Origin: Fictibacillus norfolkensis | GTDB lineage: Bacteria > Bacillota > Bacilli > Bacillales > Fictibacillaceae | Reading direction: 5' to 3' | DNA length: 64,000 nucleotides | Assembly: GCF_014836645.1 (NCBI RefSeq) | Contig: NZ_JACSQM010000007.1 | Coordinates: 62,001-126,000, forward strand | In this document: piece by piece, positions 1 through 8,353 of the stretch | Position numbering within the stretch: position 1 is the first letter of the stretch | Layout of the letters: every line of letters starts with the position of its first letter | Notes under the pieces: model-generated | Told to the model about the DNA's origin: nothing | The model's input: only the letters and a program-made list of their open reading frames with translations | The model's database searches: none | Made by a program: the position numbers and the translations under genes

Positions 1-282
1 TTAAAAGGGGGACAAGAGCTTGCTTCTAATCCTGAATCAAGTACAGAATCACTCAAGCAGTTATATGAATTAGCCGTCATTCCAATGGGTGCATATCGTG
101 CAATTCTTGTTCAGGGGATAGAAGAAGGAGAATTTAAGAAAGGCAATGTGGAAGAATGGACGGTATTGATCGGCACATGGCTTGGTGGACTATGTCAACT
201 TACCAACACTCAAGATACTCGTAGCTTAGAGCCACTTTTTAAAAAAGCTGTTAGCATGTTTTTAGAGTCCATTCAAAATTAA
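1..282 (+). CDS. TetR-family regulator, C-terminal part (5' end outside window)
   Basis: The reading frame is open from base 1, so the gene starts before the window; the visible 93 residues end at a TAA just before the next gene. The helical, Leu/Trp-rich stretch ending in a segment with SMFLESI resembles the ligand-binding/dimerisation domain of TetR-type repressors; the DNA-binding helix-turn-helix would lie upstream and cannot be seen. It is followed after 12 bases by the GDSL hydrolase gene, so the two are probably one transcript. The family assignment rests on fold-like composition and context only. Confidence 0.55.
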   Translation, partial: LKGGQELASNPESSTESLKQLYELAVIPMGAYRAILVQGIEEGEFKKGNVEEWTVLIGTWLGGLCQLTNTQDTRSLEPLFKKAVSMFLESIQN

Positions 283-294
283 GGAGGAAATGTT

Positions 295-990
295 ATGAGA
301 ATCGGATTGATCGGTGACAGTCTGACAGAAGGACGACCTGGTGTTTCTTTTTTTCACCTTTTACAAGAACAGTATCCCCACATGACGTTTGTGAACCTTG
401 GAAAACCGGGAGAGTCTGTAAAAAGTTTGCATAGCCGCCTAGCTAAAACGAAATTGGAAAACTTTGATCTTGTTTTCCTTTGGATTGGAGTTAATGACGT
501 TTATTCAAAACTACTCAGTATGCAAGCACAGCCTGTTGCAAAAGACCATGAAGAGTTTAGAGATTACTATCAAAAAATATTAGAATGCGTTTCATCTTCC
601 TCAAAAAGTGTAATCACTGTCACCCCAGCAATAGTCGGCGAGAACTTGAATAATGTTCCAAACAAAGAAATCAAACAATTAAATACCCTCATCACATCCA
701 TCACGAACAAATATGGAAATGCGACTACACTAAATCTACATTCCGTTTTTGAACAACACCTTTCTACAGTAAATAGTTCCGATTACATCAGCACAAAAGT
801 ATTAAGAGTTATGAAAGATGTCCTTTTTTATAAAAAACCTTCAAGGATTGATAAGTTGTCAAAGAAACGTGGATTGCACCTGACACTAGATGGTATTCAT
901 TTAAATAGTATAGGGGCTCAGATTGTTGCAGAAGAATATGCCAAAATGATTGATCAACATCAATCTACCAATAAAAATGCCATACAGTAA
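295..990 (+). CDS. SGNH/GDSL-family hydrolase (esterase/lipase type)
   Basis: Predicted cytoplasmic serine hydrolase of 231 residues. Block I is GDSLTEG with the nucleophile Ser9, the block III motif GVND lies at residues 65-68 (oxyanion Asn67), and block V DGIH gives catalytic Asp199 and His202, so the active site is complete. No signal peptide is present. The ATG has the strong site AAGGAGG seven bases upstream. It lies between a TetR-type regulator and a short-chain dehydrogenase on the same strand, suggesting a small regulated operon for an unknown ester or lipid substrate. The substrate cannot be read from sequence. Confidence 0.85.
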   Translation: MRIGLIGDSLTEGRPGVSFFHLLQEQYPHMTFVNLGKPGESVKSLHSRLAKTKLENFDLVFLWIGVNDVYSKLLSMQAQPVAKDHEEFRDYYQKILECVSSSSKSVITVTPAIVGENLNNVPNKEIKQLNTLITSITNKYGNATTLNLHSVFEQHLSTVNSSDYISTKVLRVMKDVLFYKKPSRIDKLSKKRGLHLTLDGIHLNSIGAQIVAEEYAKMIDQHQSTNKNAIQ

Positions 991-1029
991 ACATGGATTA
1001 AAGAGAATAAAATAGAGGCGGTTGATCTG

Positions 1030-1845
1030 ATGGATAAACGAAAGGTTGCAATTGTAACGGGTGGAGCATCAGGAATCGGTCATGCACTTTGTAAGGAGCT
1101 CGTCGCACAACATGTTTTTGTTATCATCATGGACATAAATAATGAATTAGGCAGACAAGTTGAAGAGGAGTTAAACAGAGAGTCTATAAATGCAAGATTT
1201 CAATATTTAAACGTAACTGATTCAGAAAGTGTAGAGAATGCATTCAAGGAGGTATTTTGGGAGTTTGGAAGGTTAGACTATCTTTTTAACAATGCTGGCA
1301 TCGCCATGTATGGAGAATTGTTTGATACAACGCTAGATGACTGGAGAAAAGTAATGGATATAAACCTTTGGGGAGTCATCCATGGAACAAACATCGGTTA
1401 TCGATTAATGAAACAACAAGGATTTGGTCATATTGTAAACACGGCTTCAGCAGCAGGGCTTGGACCTTCACCTGTCTCTGCAGCTTACGGAACGACGAAA
1501 CATGCAGTAGTTGGATTAACAACTTCCCTTCATTATGAGGCAGAAGAATTCGGCATTAAGGTGAGCACACTTTGCCCAACGTTTGTGGACACACCCATTT
1601 TTGAGAAAGCAAAGGCTATTCAGATAAATAAAGATGTGATCATGAAACAATTTCAAAAACAAAAGATGATGACTCCAGAAAAACTAGCAAAAATCACATT
1701 AGACGGTATACATAAAAATAAGCCTATCATATGCCCTATGCCGATGCGTAGAACGATGGACGTTTTTTTCACGTTGTTTCCTGTAGCACATAGAGGATTG
1801 ATGAGGCTGGTTTGTAGAGTAAGCCGACAAGCAAAGCTATCTTAA
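1030..1845 (+). CDS. short-chain dehydrogenase/reductase (SDR)
   Basis: Classical SDR of 271 residues that should use NAD(P)H to oxidise or reduce an alcohol/ketone. The cofactor motif TGGASGIG is at residues 10-17, NNAG at 87-90, catalytic Ser140 and the YxxxK pair Tyr153/Lys157. Asp35 at the end of the second strand (IIMDIN) favours NAD over NADP. The C-terminal 30 residues are basic and hydrophobic and may touch the membrane. It follows the GDSL hydrolase by 39 bases and ends before a terminator, so TetR-GDSL-SDR look like one unit. Substrate unknown. Confidence 0.85.
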   Translation: MDKRKVAIVTGGASGIGHALCKELVAQHVFVIIMDINNELGRQVEEELNRESINARFQYLNVTDSESVENAFKEVFWEFGRLDYLFNNAGIAMYGELFDTTLDDWRKVMDINLWGVIHGTNIGYRLMKQQGFGHIVNTASAAGLGPSPVSAAYGTTKHAVVGLTTSLHYEAEEFGIKVSTLCPTFVDTPIFEKAKAIQINKDVIMKQFQKQKMMTPEKLAKITLDGIHKNKPIICPMPMRRTMDVFFTLFPVAHRGLMRLVCRVSRQAKLS

Positions 1846-1854
1846 AAAATAAAG

Positions 1855-1890
1855 TGAACTGCTAGCGTTCTATAGCAGTTCATTTTTTAT
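1855..1890 (+). terminator. rho-independent terminator after the SDR gene
   Basis: Inverted repeat TGAACTGCT/AGCAGTTCA (1855-1863 with 1874-1882) followed by a T-rich run. It closes the TetR-GDSL-SDR unit. Confidence 0.85.
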
Positions 1891-1945
1891 TTACCTATAA
1901 ATTCTTCGTTATAATACAAGTAACCTAACTTTTGGAGGCGTAATC

Positions 1946-2641
1946 GTGAAAACCATTTTGATCGTGGAGGATGAACCAAAGCTGTTGGAGGTTGTTTCTT
2001 CTTACTTGAAAAAGGAAGGGTATCACACTTTAGAAGCTCTTACTGCTAACGAAGCTATCAATTATCTAATCAATCACTCTGTAGATTTTGTAATTCTTGA
2101 CCTCATGTTGCCTGATATGAGTGGGGAAGTACTCTGTCAGAGAATTAGGCAAACACATACATTACCTATATTAATGTTGACTGCAAAGGTGAGTGAGGAA
2201 GATCGCATCAACGGATTATCGCTCGGTGCTGACGATTATATGGTGAAACCTTTTAGTCCCCGCGAACTTGTTCTACGGGTTAAAACGATATTGCGCCGAA
2301 CAGGTGATGAGGGCTTATTGGCTGAGCAGATTACATATAACAAAGGAGAACTTAAAGTCGATGCTCGCAAACAAGAAGTATATATACATGGGGATCTTGT
2401 CAACCTTACACCGAATGAATATAAACTATTGCTGACATTTGGCAGACATCCAAATCGTGTTTTTTCGAGAGAGGAATTAGTGGAGAAGATTTTAGGATTC
2501 GATTATGAAGGTGACACCAGGACCATCGATCAACACGTAAAAAATTTAAGGTCTAAACTTGAGACTGATCCTAAGAAGCCACGCTATATCGTTACAGTGT
2601 TTGGGGTAGGATATAAGTTTACTGGAGGCAGCCATGTTTAA
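1946..2641 (+). CDS. OmpR-family response regulator
   Basis: Two-component DNA-binding response regulator, 231 residues. The receiver domain has the acidic pair Glu8/Asp9, phospho-acceptor Asp52, Thr79 and Lys101; a winged-helix OmpR output domain fills residues about 130-226 and ends in the usual VFGVGYKF hairpin. The start is GTG with GGAGGC seven bases upstream. It overlaps the downstream kinase gene by eight bases, so the two are translationally coupled. The convergent lipoprotein at 3882-4442 is a possible but unproven target. Confidence 0.92.
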   Translation: MKTILIVEDEPKLLEVVSSYLKKEGYHTLEALTANEAINYLINHSVDFVILDLMLPDMSGEVLCQRIRQTHTLPILMLTAKVSEEDRINGLSLGADDYMVKPFSPRELVLRVKTILRRTGDEGLLAEQITYNKGELKVDARKQEVYIHGDLVNLTPNEYKLLLTFGRHPNRVFSREELVEKILGFDYEGDTRTIDQHVKNLRSKLETDPKKPRYIVTVFGVGYKFTGGSHV

Positions 2642-3704
2642 AGGTCTGCATGCAAGACTGACACTCATTTTTATATTGGCTGCGTCATCCATTCTCGTTA
2701 TTGCGGGTCTTATCATGATGTACGAAGTCCATTTCCATTTTACGATGTTTCAAAAAGATGTACCGGAATTTAATAGTATAGAGCCTTTAACGCATCACTT
2801 TGAAAAGGCGCTGTTAAGTTCAGTTCTTTGGACATCGCTCGGTGCTATTCTGTTAGTTTGTATCATTAGTTATTTTGTGGCTAAGAACTTATCAAGACCT
2901 ATGGTAGAGATGAGAAAAGCGGCAGAAAAGATGGCTAAGGGAGAGCTTCAAGTCAGAGTGAAGTCACTTGGAGATGATGAGCTCAATGACCTGGGTAACT
3001 CGCTAAATCAGCTTGCCTCTAAACTACAGTTACAGGAAACTTACCGTAAAAATATGACTTCAGATATTGCTCATGAGCTCAGAACACCTTTAGCGACGAT
3101 TAAAAGTCATTTAGAGGCTTTTGAAGATGGAGTTTTCGAGCCCACTACAGCCCGTATACAGTCATTAACAGGTGAAATCGATCGACTGATTACGATCGTG
3201 CAAGATCTTGAATATTTAACAGCCATGGAAGCACCTGAGTTCTCACTAAATAAGAAACCACAACAATTAAACCATATCCTCATAAAAAGTGTGAATGCCG
3301 TATCAGGAGCATTTGTACAGAACGGAATATTACTTCGAAGTGAATTGGATAGTGATATTGAAATAAATATGGATGCCAAACGAATGTCTCAAGTGTTTAT
3401 GAACCTGTTCAGCAATGCGTTAAGGTATACACCTAGAGGGGGAGAAGTTACGGTTGTGACCCATGTTGATACCAAATCAGTATTGATATCCATACGAGAT
3501 ACAGGAATCGGTATTCCAGAAGAAGAGAGTAAACACGTGTTTGAACGCTTCTATCGAGGAGAAAAATCAAGGAACAGAGAATATGGTGGCAGCGGAATCG
3601 GTTTGACGATTGTAAAAAGAATCGTTGAAGCTCACGATGGACAGATTTGGATAAATGAGGAGTACAAGCAAGGTACTGAGGTGAAAATGAAATTTTTCAG
3701 ATAA
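2634..3704 (+). CDS. sensor histidine kinase (HAMP-HisKA-HATPase)
   Basis: Membrane sensor kinase of 356 residues and partner of the preceding regulator. Two membrane helices (about 10-30 and 62-84) enclose a short outside loop of some 30 residues, followed by a HAMP region (85-135), a HisKA domain with phospho-acceptor His147 in HELRTP, and an ATPase domain with N box, DTGIGIP and GGSGIGLTIV. The very short sensory loop resembles kinases that sense membrane state or work with a partner membrane protein rather than bind a large ligand. A strong terminator follows. Confidence 0.92.
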   Translation: MFKGLHARLTLIFILAASSILVIAGLIMMYEVHFHFTMFQKDVPEFNSIEPLTHHFEKALLSSVLWTSLGAILLVCIISYFVAKNLSRPMVEMRKAAEKMAKGELQVRVKSLGDDELNDLGNSLNQLASKLQLQETYRKNMTSDIAHELRTPLATIKSHLEAFEDGVFEPTTARIQSLTGEIDRLITIVQDLEYLTAMEAPEFSLNKKPQQLNHILIKSVNAVSGAFVQNGILLRSELDSDIEINMDAKRMSQVFMNLFSNALRYTPRGGEVTVVTHVDTKSVLISIRDTGIGIPEEESKHVFERFYRGEKSRNREYGGSGIGLTIVKRIVEAHDGQIWINEEYKQGTEVKMKFFR

Positions 3705-3706
3705 GG

Positions 3707-3737
3707 AAGCCGGCGTGATTTTGGACGCCGGCTTTTT
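3707..3737 (+). terminator. terminator after the two-component operon
   Basis: Ten-base GC-rich stem AAGCCGGCGT/ACGCCGGCTT (3707-3716 with 3725-3734) followed by T residues. Confidence 0.9.
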
Positions 3738-3753
3738 CAATATTCGTGTGTGC

Positions 3754-3885
3754 GTTTGTCGAAAAGCCTATAAATCTATTTGAAGGACTATAAATGGAGA
3801 TTTCGGGCCTATAACTGCAGATTAAGGGTCTATAAAATTTTTTTAGGGCCTATAAATCGAAACTTAGGGCCTATAAATAAATTAT
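3754..3885. repeat. phased tandem array 1 (CTATAAA core, 20-21 base period, six units)
   Basis: Six copies of a unit beginning CTATAA start at 3768, 3788, 3809, 3830, 3850 and 3871, giving spacings of 20, 21, 21, 20 and 21. The first seven bases and a GGG(C/T) tail are kept while the middle varies. The decamer GTTTGTCGAA (3754-3763) borders the array. It lies between two convergent genes and runs up to the stop codon of the YdhK-type gene. No function is known to me. Confidence 0.85.
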
Positions 3886-4442
3886 TTCACCTTAGATAAT
3901 TCGCTTTCTGTCACCCATTTGTGGTTTTTAATGCGTTCTCCACCCGTTGTAGGTGTATAGTCGACCATATAGACGGTAGTTTGTTCTGCAGAATCAATTG
4001 TAGCTTTTGCACCTTTCATTCCTTTCATATGATCGGCCTCAAGAATAACTTCTTTTCCAGGAGTTAGAGGTTGATCTCCTTCGTTCTTGATCTCTTCGTG
4101 TATGACCCACTTGTGATTCTTTACTTTTTTTCCTCCAGTTGTGGGTGTGTAACTTACGGTGTATACGGTCGTATCATATGCACCTGTGATTGTAGCTTCT
4201 GCGCCGTCCATACCTTTCATATGATCTGCATTCATAACTGCTTTACTTCCAACTTTATATGTCGGGTTTTCTGCACTCTTAAGTCCTTCAGGAACTTCAC
4301 CCGAACCAGAATGATTCATTTCTCCGTGATCTGCGTGATCTTGATTATCTTCACTCTTTTTTGTAGTCTCATCTTTTCCACATGCTGAAAGAACGAGTGA
4401 GAATGAAAGCACTAGCATGACAAACAGCTTAATTTTTAACAT
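3882..4442 (-). CDS. ydhK: YdhK-type lipoprotein with two tandem DUF1541 repeats
   Basis: Secreted lipoprotein of 186 residues: signal peptide with lipobox LSAC (lipidated Cys21), a His/Asp/Glu-rich linker (about 30-55), then two near-identical domains of about 60 residues. Each has ADHMKGM, an AEATI/AKATI strand, TTVYxVxYTPTTGG and KNHKWV. The His- and Met-rich linker and repeated HMKGM motifs hint at metal binding, but no activity has been assigned to the family that I know of. AGGAGGA precedes the ATG. It converges with a two-component system and borders the first phased repeat array. Confidence 0.85.
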   Translation of the reverse strand: MLKIKLFVMLVLSFSLVLSACGKDETTKKSEDNQDHADHGEMNHSGSGEVPEGLKSAENPTYKVGSKAVMNADHMKGMDGAEATITGAYDTTVYTVSYTPTTGGKKVKNHKWVIHEEIKNEGDQPLTPGKEVILEADHMKGMKGAKATIDSAEQTTVYMVDYTPTTGGERIKNHKWVTESELSKVK

Positions 4443-4556
4443 TAATAAATCCTCCTTTATTGTCTAGTGATAGTATTCATCTTCATGAGAAGTTTATGAA
4501 CATATGACAAGCATAAGGGACAATTATGTAGAAGTTGTGAAGAGAATTAATATTAG

Positions 4557-4599
4557 AAAAAAAGAAACTGCTGAGCTCATTGGGAACCCAGACAGTTTC
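4557..4599 (-). terminator. terminator after chrA
   Basis: On the minus strand GAAACTG (4599-4593) pairs with CAGTTTC (4570-4564), with an inner CTG/CAG pairing, followed by seven T residues. It sits 36 bases past the chrA stop. Confidence 0.75.
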
Positions 4600-4634
4600 A
4601 CAGTTTCATTTTTAAACAAGCGTTTAAAATATCT

Positions 4635-5822
4635 TTATAGGAATGACATTAACAAACCACCAATTGCACCGGTTACAACGACCATCCATGGAGGAAGCTT
4701 CCAATAAACCAACATACTGAACAATACAGCTGCAAACGCAAAGTCGATTGGTTTTATAATCGTACTTGTCCAAATAGGCTGATAGAAGGCGGAAATTAAA
4801 ATCCCAACCACAGCAGCGTTTACTCCCATTAAAGCACCTTTGATCTTAGCATTCTGTCTAAGCATGTTCCAAAAGGGAAGAGTGCCTAAGATTAACAGAA
4901 AAGCAGGTAAGAAGATTGCGACGGTGGCAAGTAATCCACCTTGCCATCCATTCGTCACTGCACCAATATAGGCTGCAAACGTGAACAGAGGACCAGGGAC
5001 GGCTTGTGCTGCTCCATAACCCGCCAAAAATGCTTCTTCACTAATCCAGCCGGATGGTACGAATTCTCGCTCAAGTAACGGAAGAACCACATGTCCGCCT
5101 CCGAATACAAGTGATCCGGAACGATAGAAGCTGTCAAAGATCGCGATCCAGCTGTTAGAAGTCACATCTCTTAAGAGCGGCAACAGTAAAAGTAACGCAA
5201 AGAATAAACTCAAACAGATTACAGCAAACTTTTTTGAGATAGGAAATTCATGTTTTATTTCATCGTTATCTGTTTGGTCCCTGTATAATAAGAATCCTAA
5301 TAAGCCTGCTAATAGGATGACACCCACCTGAGAGAATGCAGTCTGCCACAATAGCGTTCCGATTAAAGCCAGCAATGCGATGGTTTTTCTTTTTAAGTCA
5401 GGCGTTAGCTTTTCAGCCATCCCTAGAATAGCGTGTGCTACAACTGCAACAGCTACGAGCTTTAATCCGTGAATCCAGCTTAGATCAGAAACATTTAACC
5501 CCTGAAGGATAAGTGCAAAAACAATAAGCGCGAAAACGGAAGGGAAGGTAAAACCGATAAAGGATACTATCCCTCCTAATACGCCTCCACGCATAACACC
5601 GATTCCGATTCCCACTTGGCTACTAGCAGGACCAGGGAGAAACTGACAGAGAGCTACAAGGTCTGCATAGCTTTTTTCATCCATCCATTTGCGCTTTCTT
5701 ACGTACTCTTCATGAAAATAGCCTAGGTGTGCAATTGGTCCACCAAAAGAAGTGAGACCAAGCCTTGTTGATACGAAAAGTATTTCCAAGAGTGTTTGTA
5801 GTCGGCTTTTATTTTGTGTCAT
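4635..5822 (-). CDS. chrA: chromate transporter ChrA, two-domain form
   Basis: Integral membrane protein of 395 residues, the usual length for long-chain CHR proteins that lower intracellular chromate by efflux. Two homologous CHR halves are visible: the first with TSFGGPIAHLGYFHEEYV (from about residue 24) and FLPGPASSQ, the second with LVFGGGHVVLPLLEREFV (from about 236) and QAVPGPLFTFAAYIG. About ten to twelve membrane helices. It is the second gene after the PadR-type regulator, with a 13-base gap, so the pair is one operon. Whether chromate or another oxyanion is the natural substrate cannot be told. Confidence 0.9.
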   Translation of the reverse strand: MTQNKSRLQTLLEILFVSTRLGLTSFGGPIAHLGYFHEEYVRKRKWMDEKSYADLVALCQFLPGPASSQVGIGIGVMRGGVLGGIVSFIGFTFPSVFALIVFALILQGLNVSDLSWIHGLKLVAVAVVAHAILGMAEKLTPDLKRKTIALLALIGTLLWQTAFSQVGVILLAGLLGFLLYRDQTDNDEIKHEFPISKKFAVICLSLFFALLLLLPLLRDVTSNSWIAIFDSFYRSGSLVFGGGHVVLPLLEREFVPSGWISEEAFLAGYGAAQAVPGPLFTFAAYIGAVTNGWQGGLLATVAIFLPAFLLILGTLPFWNMLRQNAKIKGALMGVNAAVVGILISAFYQPIWTSTIIKPIDFAFAAVLFSMLVYWKLPPWMVVVTGAIGGLLMSFL

Positions 5823-5835
5823 TTATGCTCACCTC

Positions 5836-6144
5836 TTACTCTTTTATTTCTTTAAACAGTTCATAAGCTTTTGTTCTTGCTTCAGTTAAGACAATCTGTC
5901 CTTTTTCTGTTGCAGTGTAATACTTTCTGATCTTTCCATCCACCTTTTTCTCTTCCTTGATTAATAGACCATCTGCTTCCATAGAATGAAGAATGGGGTA
6001 TAGTGTACCAGTGCTGATGTTGTATCCATGTTCTTTTAGCTCTTCAAGCATCCACACGCCATAGATCGGGTGTTCAAGTGCGTGGTGCAAAATGTGTATC
6101 TGAATAAATCCAAGAAATAATTTACGTAAGATTTTCTCTTCCAA
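5836..6144 (-). CDS. PadR-family transcriptional regulator of chrA
   Basis: Small winged-helix repressor of about 102 residues: HALEHPIYGVWMLEELK, then GTLYPILHSMEADGLL (recognition helix and wing start) and KYYTATEKG, all typical of PadR. It probably represses its own operon with chrA. I place the start at the TTG at 6144, because AAGGGGTG is correctly spaced for it; the GTG at 6156 would overlap that ribosome site, though it would add only four residues. A three-half-site operator candidate lies immediately upstream. Confidence 0.85.
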   Translation of the reverse strand: MEEKILRKLFLGFIQIHILHHALEHPIYGVWMLEELKEHGYNISTGTLYPILHSMEADGLLIKEEKKVDGKIRKYYTATEKGQIVLTEARTKAYELFKEIKE

Positions 6145-6172
6145 GGAGGAATTCACCCCTTACATTTTCATT

Positions 6173-6204
6173 GATATCGAAATCCAATATCGGTTTTCGA
6201 TATT
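6173..6204 (-). promoter_or_regulatory. operator candidate upstream of padR-chrA
   Basis: ATATCGAAA (6174-6182) is perfectly inverted as TTTCGATAT (6195-6203), with a third ATATCG half-site between them (6187-6192). The block sits 20-50 bases upstream of the regulator start. PadR proteins bind such inverted repeats; autoregulation is inferred. Confidence 0.6.
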
Positions 6205-6386
6205 AAGGTAACATGATTATCTTGCCCTATCAACCCTCTTTAAATAAGCTTTACAAAATTTTAATAATTCTTCCTAACATTCTTGTTTTAATAATTTCAC
6301 AGTTTAGGCACTTCCTGTTTTTTTAATGTTACAATTATTGAAGAAGCAATAAATCGATACTAAATGGTGAGATGGAGTGAAAAAAA

Positions 6387-7211
6387 GTGAGATCTACATT
6401 AACGGTTGCTCATTACTTAAATGAAAACGCTGAATACTTGGCTAATAAAATCGTTGATGATATTATTTCCAAATTCGGGTTTCAAGTAAATAGGGAAGAT
6501 ATTGAACAAGCTAGACAGATGTACGTGGAATTCTTAACATTTCTAAGTGATTCGTTCGATTGCGATGAAGGATCTATACCTGAGGAGCTGTTGAATTGGA
6601 GCAGGCAGAACGGAGAGAGATCGGCAGCTAAACATCATCGTATTTCAGAAATATTAATACGTTATCCAGATACTCGAATGGTGTTTGCAGATTTCATTCT
6701 GAAGATTAGTTTAGACCACGAACTTTCAACAGCTGATGTTGTATTAATCTTAAAGCGGGTTCATCACATGCTGGATGTGAGTATTAATGAAACCGTGTTG
6801 GCATTTGAGCGGAAATCACAAGAAATCTTAGAGAAAACAAGATCTGAGCTTCGGGAACTTTCTACCCCAGTCGTTCCTATTGAGAATGGAGTGGCTGTAT
6901 TACCTTTAATCGGAACCATCGATGCTGACCGTACCGAACACCTGATGAACGCAGTCCTCCCGAAAATTCCTGAACTTCAAGTAGAATGTTTGATTATGGA
7001 CTTCTCAGGAATTGTTGTCATGGATTCAGAGGTAGCAGGGCATATCTTCAATGTGTACCGTGTTCTTGGATTACTCGGTATCGATGTTTCAGTAACAGGT
7101 TTACGTCCAGAGCTAGCTATAAGTGCCGTATCAGAAGGTATTGATTTCTCTTCTATAAAAACGTTCGCGAACGTCAAACAAGCGATCGAAAGCATCAAAC
7201 AAAAAAACTAG
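6387..7211 (+). CDS. RsbR-type stressosome protein (RsbR paralogue)
   Basis: RsbR-family protein of 274 residues: an all-helical non-haem globin-like N-terminal domain (about 1-140), a linker helix, and a C-terminal STAS domain (about 160-274) beginning ELSTPVVP. In RsbRA two threonines of the STAS domain are phosphorylated by RsbT; here the first is kept as Thr177 (GTID) and the second is replaced by Ser214 (MDSEVAGH). The gene stands alone, without rsbS, rsbT or rsbU, as the yqhA, yojH and ykoB paralogues do in B. subtilis. GTG start, with TGGAG nine bases upstream. It likely joins stressosomes made elsewhere. Confidence 0.88.
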   Translation: MRSTLTVAHYLNENAEYLANKIVDDIISKFGFQVNREDIEQARQMYVEFLTFLSDSFDCDEGSIPEELLNWSRQNGERSAAKHHRISEILIRYPDTRMVFADFILKISLDHELSTADVVLILKRVHHMLDVSINETVLAFERKSQEILEKTRSELRELSTPVVPIENGVAVLPLIGTIDADRTEHLMNAVLPKIPELQVECLIMDFSGIVVMDSEVAGHIFNVYRVLGLLGIDVSVTGLRPELAISAVSEGIDFSSIKTFANVKQAIESIKQKN

Positions 7212-7236
7212 CACGCTTTTTGCATGCTAGTTTACT
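7206..7236. terminator. shared bidirectional terminator
   Basis: AACTAGCA (7206-7213) pairs with TGCTAGTT (7225-7232); T-rich on the plus side and A-rich on the other. It serves both the RsbR-type gene and the convergent gerC-type gene, and overlaps the ends of both. Confidence 0.8.
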
Positions 7237-8353
7237 TTTTATACTTTTGACTGCCAGAATGGACAATTTGAACAGATACTTTTACTGAATCTAAAGAGTC
7301 ACTTTGCAATGCATACTTTTTTACGAGTGAGGGAGACCTTCGATAAGTTGAACGAGTTAAATTGTAAAGATCACTATCAATGGAAAGACCATGAGCATAC
7401 GTTTCTTTAATATCTTTTTTTATCTTTTCTGCGAGCTGCTTCTCAAGTTCTCGTTTAGGATCCACATTTAGATTCTCATCAATGGTTGCTTTTGCCTTAA
7501 CCTCTAAGGTGTATTTCAGCTCATTTTTAACTGGTTTTTTCAGGCGTACTTTGTATCCTTTTACTTCTAACTCAACTACCGTATTTCCTAGAGGGATTTC
7601 CATCTTATTCTCTTTCTTTCGTTTCGTTACCCATTCTAACCCGAGTAACTCTGTATGTGTAAGTTTTCCTTTTGGCTTCATCTTCTGGACGACAAACCCA
7701 CCGCTAACGTTTGGAAAATGGGGGCTGTCCTTATCTTCGTTCCATTTACCCTTAGTCATTTTGATGTTAGGAATAATGGTTGATCCGAAAGGTTCGTTTC
7801 CATCTCTGAAAAGCATCTGCATACTTATTGGATTTACAGAATGGTTTCGAACCAGCATGTTTTCTGGATGAAACATGACTTTATATAAGGGTGCTTGTTT
7901 AAATGGCGCTTTTGTGATCAATACATCATCAAGGTCTTCTGATGTTCCAAAAATCCAAGATGTTTGTCTTATAAGCGGATCATGACCTAGGTGAGAAATG
8001 ACTACATTCAGCTTCTCCTTGATAACTCTTTCGCTCAGCAGGATGAACTGTACATGACCGTAATAAAGAGGATATTGAGAAGTTTTCTCTAATTTTCTGA
8101 AAGCCATCGTAATACTGTTACCTTCTTCTTTACCCACTAAAACTGGCTGCTCACCACTCTGTCCACCGCCGCCTTCTTGTTTTGCAATAGAAGAAAAAAC
8201 TGCAGATTCTGTGTAGACAATAAATTTACCATCTTTATAGTCAATCCCTAGCCCCTCAATATAAAGCTGGTCTCCAATTCCAGTCGCGCCCCAACATCCT
8301 GTAAGTAGAAGAGTCATAATTGATAGTACAATCAAGATCTTCTTATTTTTCAT
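7232..8353 (-). CDS. germinant receptor C subunit (Ger(x)C lipoprotein), receptor 1
   Basis: Spore germinant receptor lipoprotein of 373 residues on the inner spore membrane. The signal peptide ends in lipobox LTGC (Cys20), followed by WGATGIGDQLYIEGLGIDY, the usual start of GerC proteins; the C-terminal half carries the AEKIKKDIKETY helix and a final strand domain. I start it at the ATG at 8353, since AAGGTG overlaps the alternative GTG at 8362. It overlaps the 3' end of the A subunit gene by 11 bases and is the last gene of the B-A-C operon. Germinant unknown. Confidence 0.93.
   Translation of the reverse strand: MKNKKILIVLSIMTLLLTGCWGATGIGDQLYIEGLGIDYKDGKFIVYTESAVFSSIAKQEGGGGQSGEQPVLVGKEEGNSITMAFRKLEKTSQYPLYYGHVQFILLSERVIKEKLNVVISHLGHDPLIRQTSWIFGTSEDLDDVLITKAPFKQAPLYKVMFHPENMLVRNHSVNPISMQMLFRDGNEPFGSTIIPNIKMTKGKWNEDKDSPHFPNVSGGFVVQKMKPKGKLTHTELLGLEWVTKRKKENKMEIPLGNTVVELEVKGYKVRLKKPVKNELKYTLEVKAKATIDENLNVDPKRELEKQLAEKIKKDIKETYAHGLSIDSDLYNLTRSTYRRSPSLVKKYALQSDSLDSVKVSVQIVHSGSQKYKK

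Noticed and set aside
3754..3885. CRISPR array
   Set aside because: The kept part is only about 7-12 bases, units are 20-21 bases in all, there are no cas genes, and the other arrays have unrelated cores.
4504..4707. 67-codon plus-strand frame
   Set aside because: It overlaps the chrA terminator and the 3' end of chrA, has no ribosome site and no recognisable sequence.
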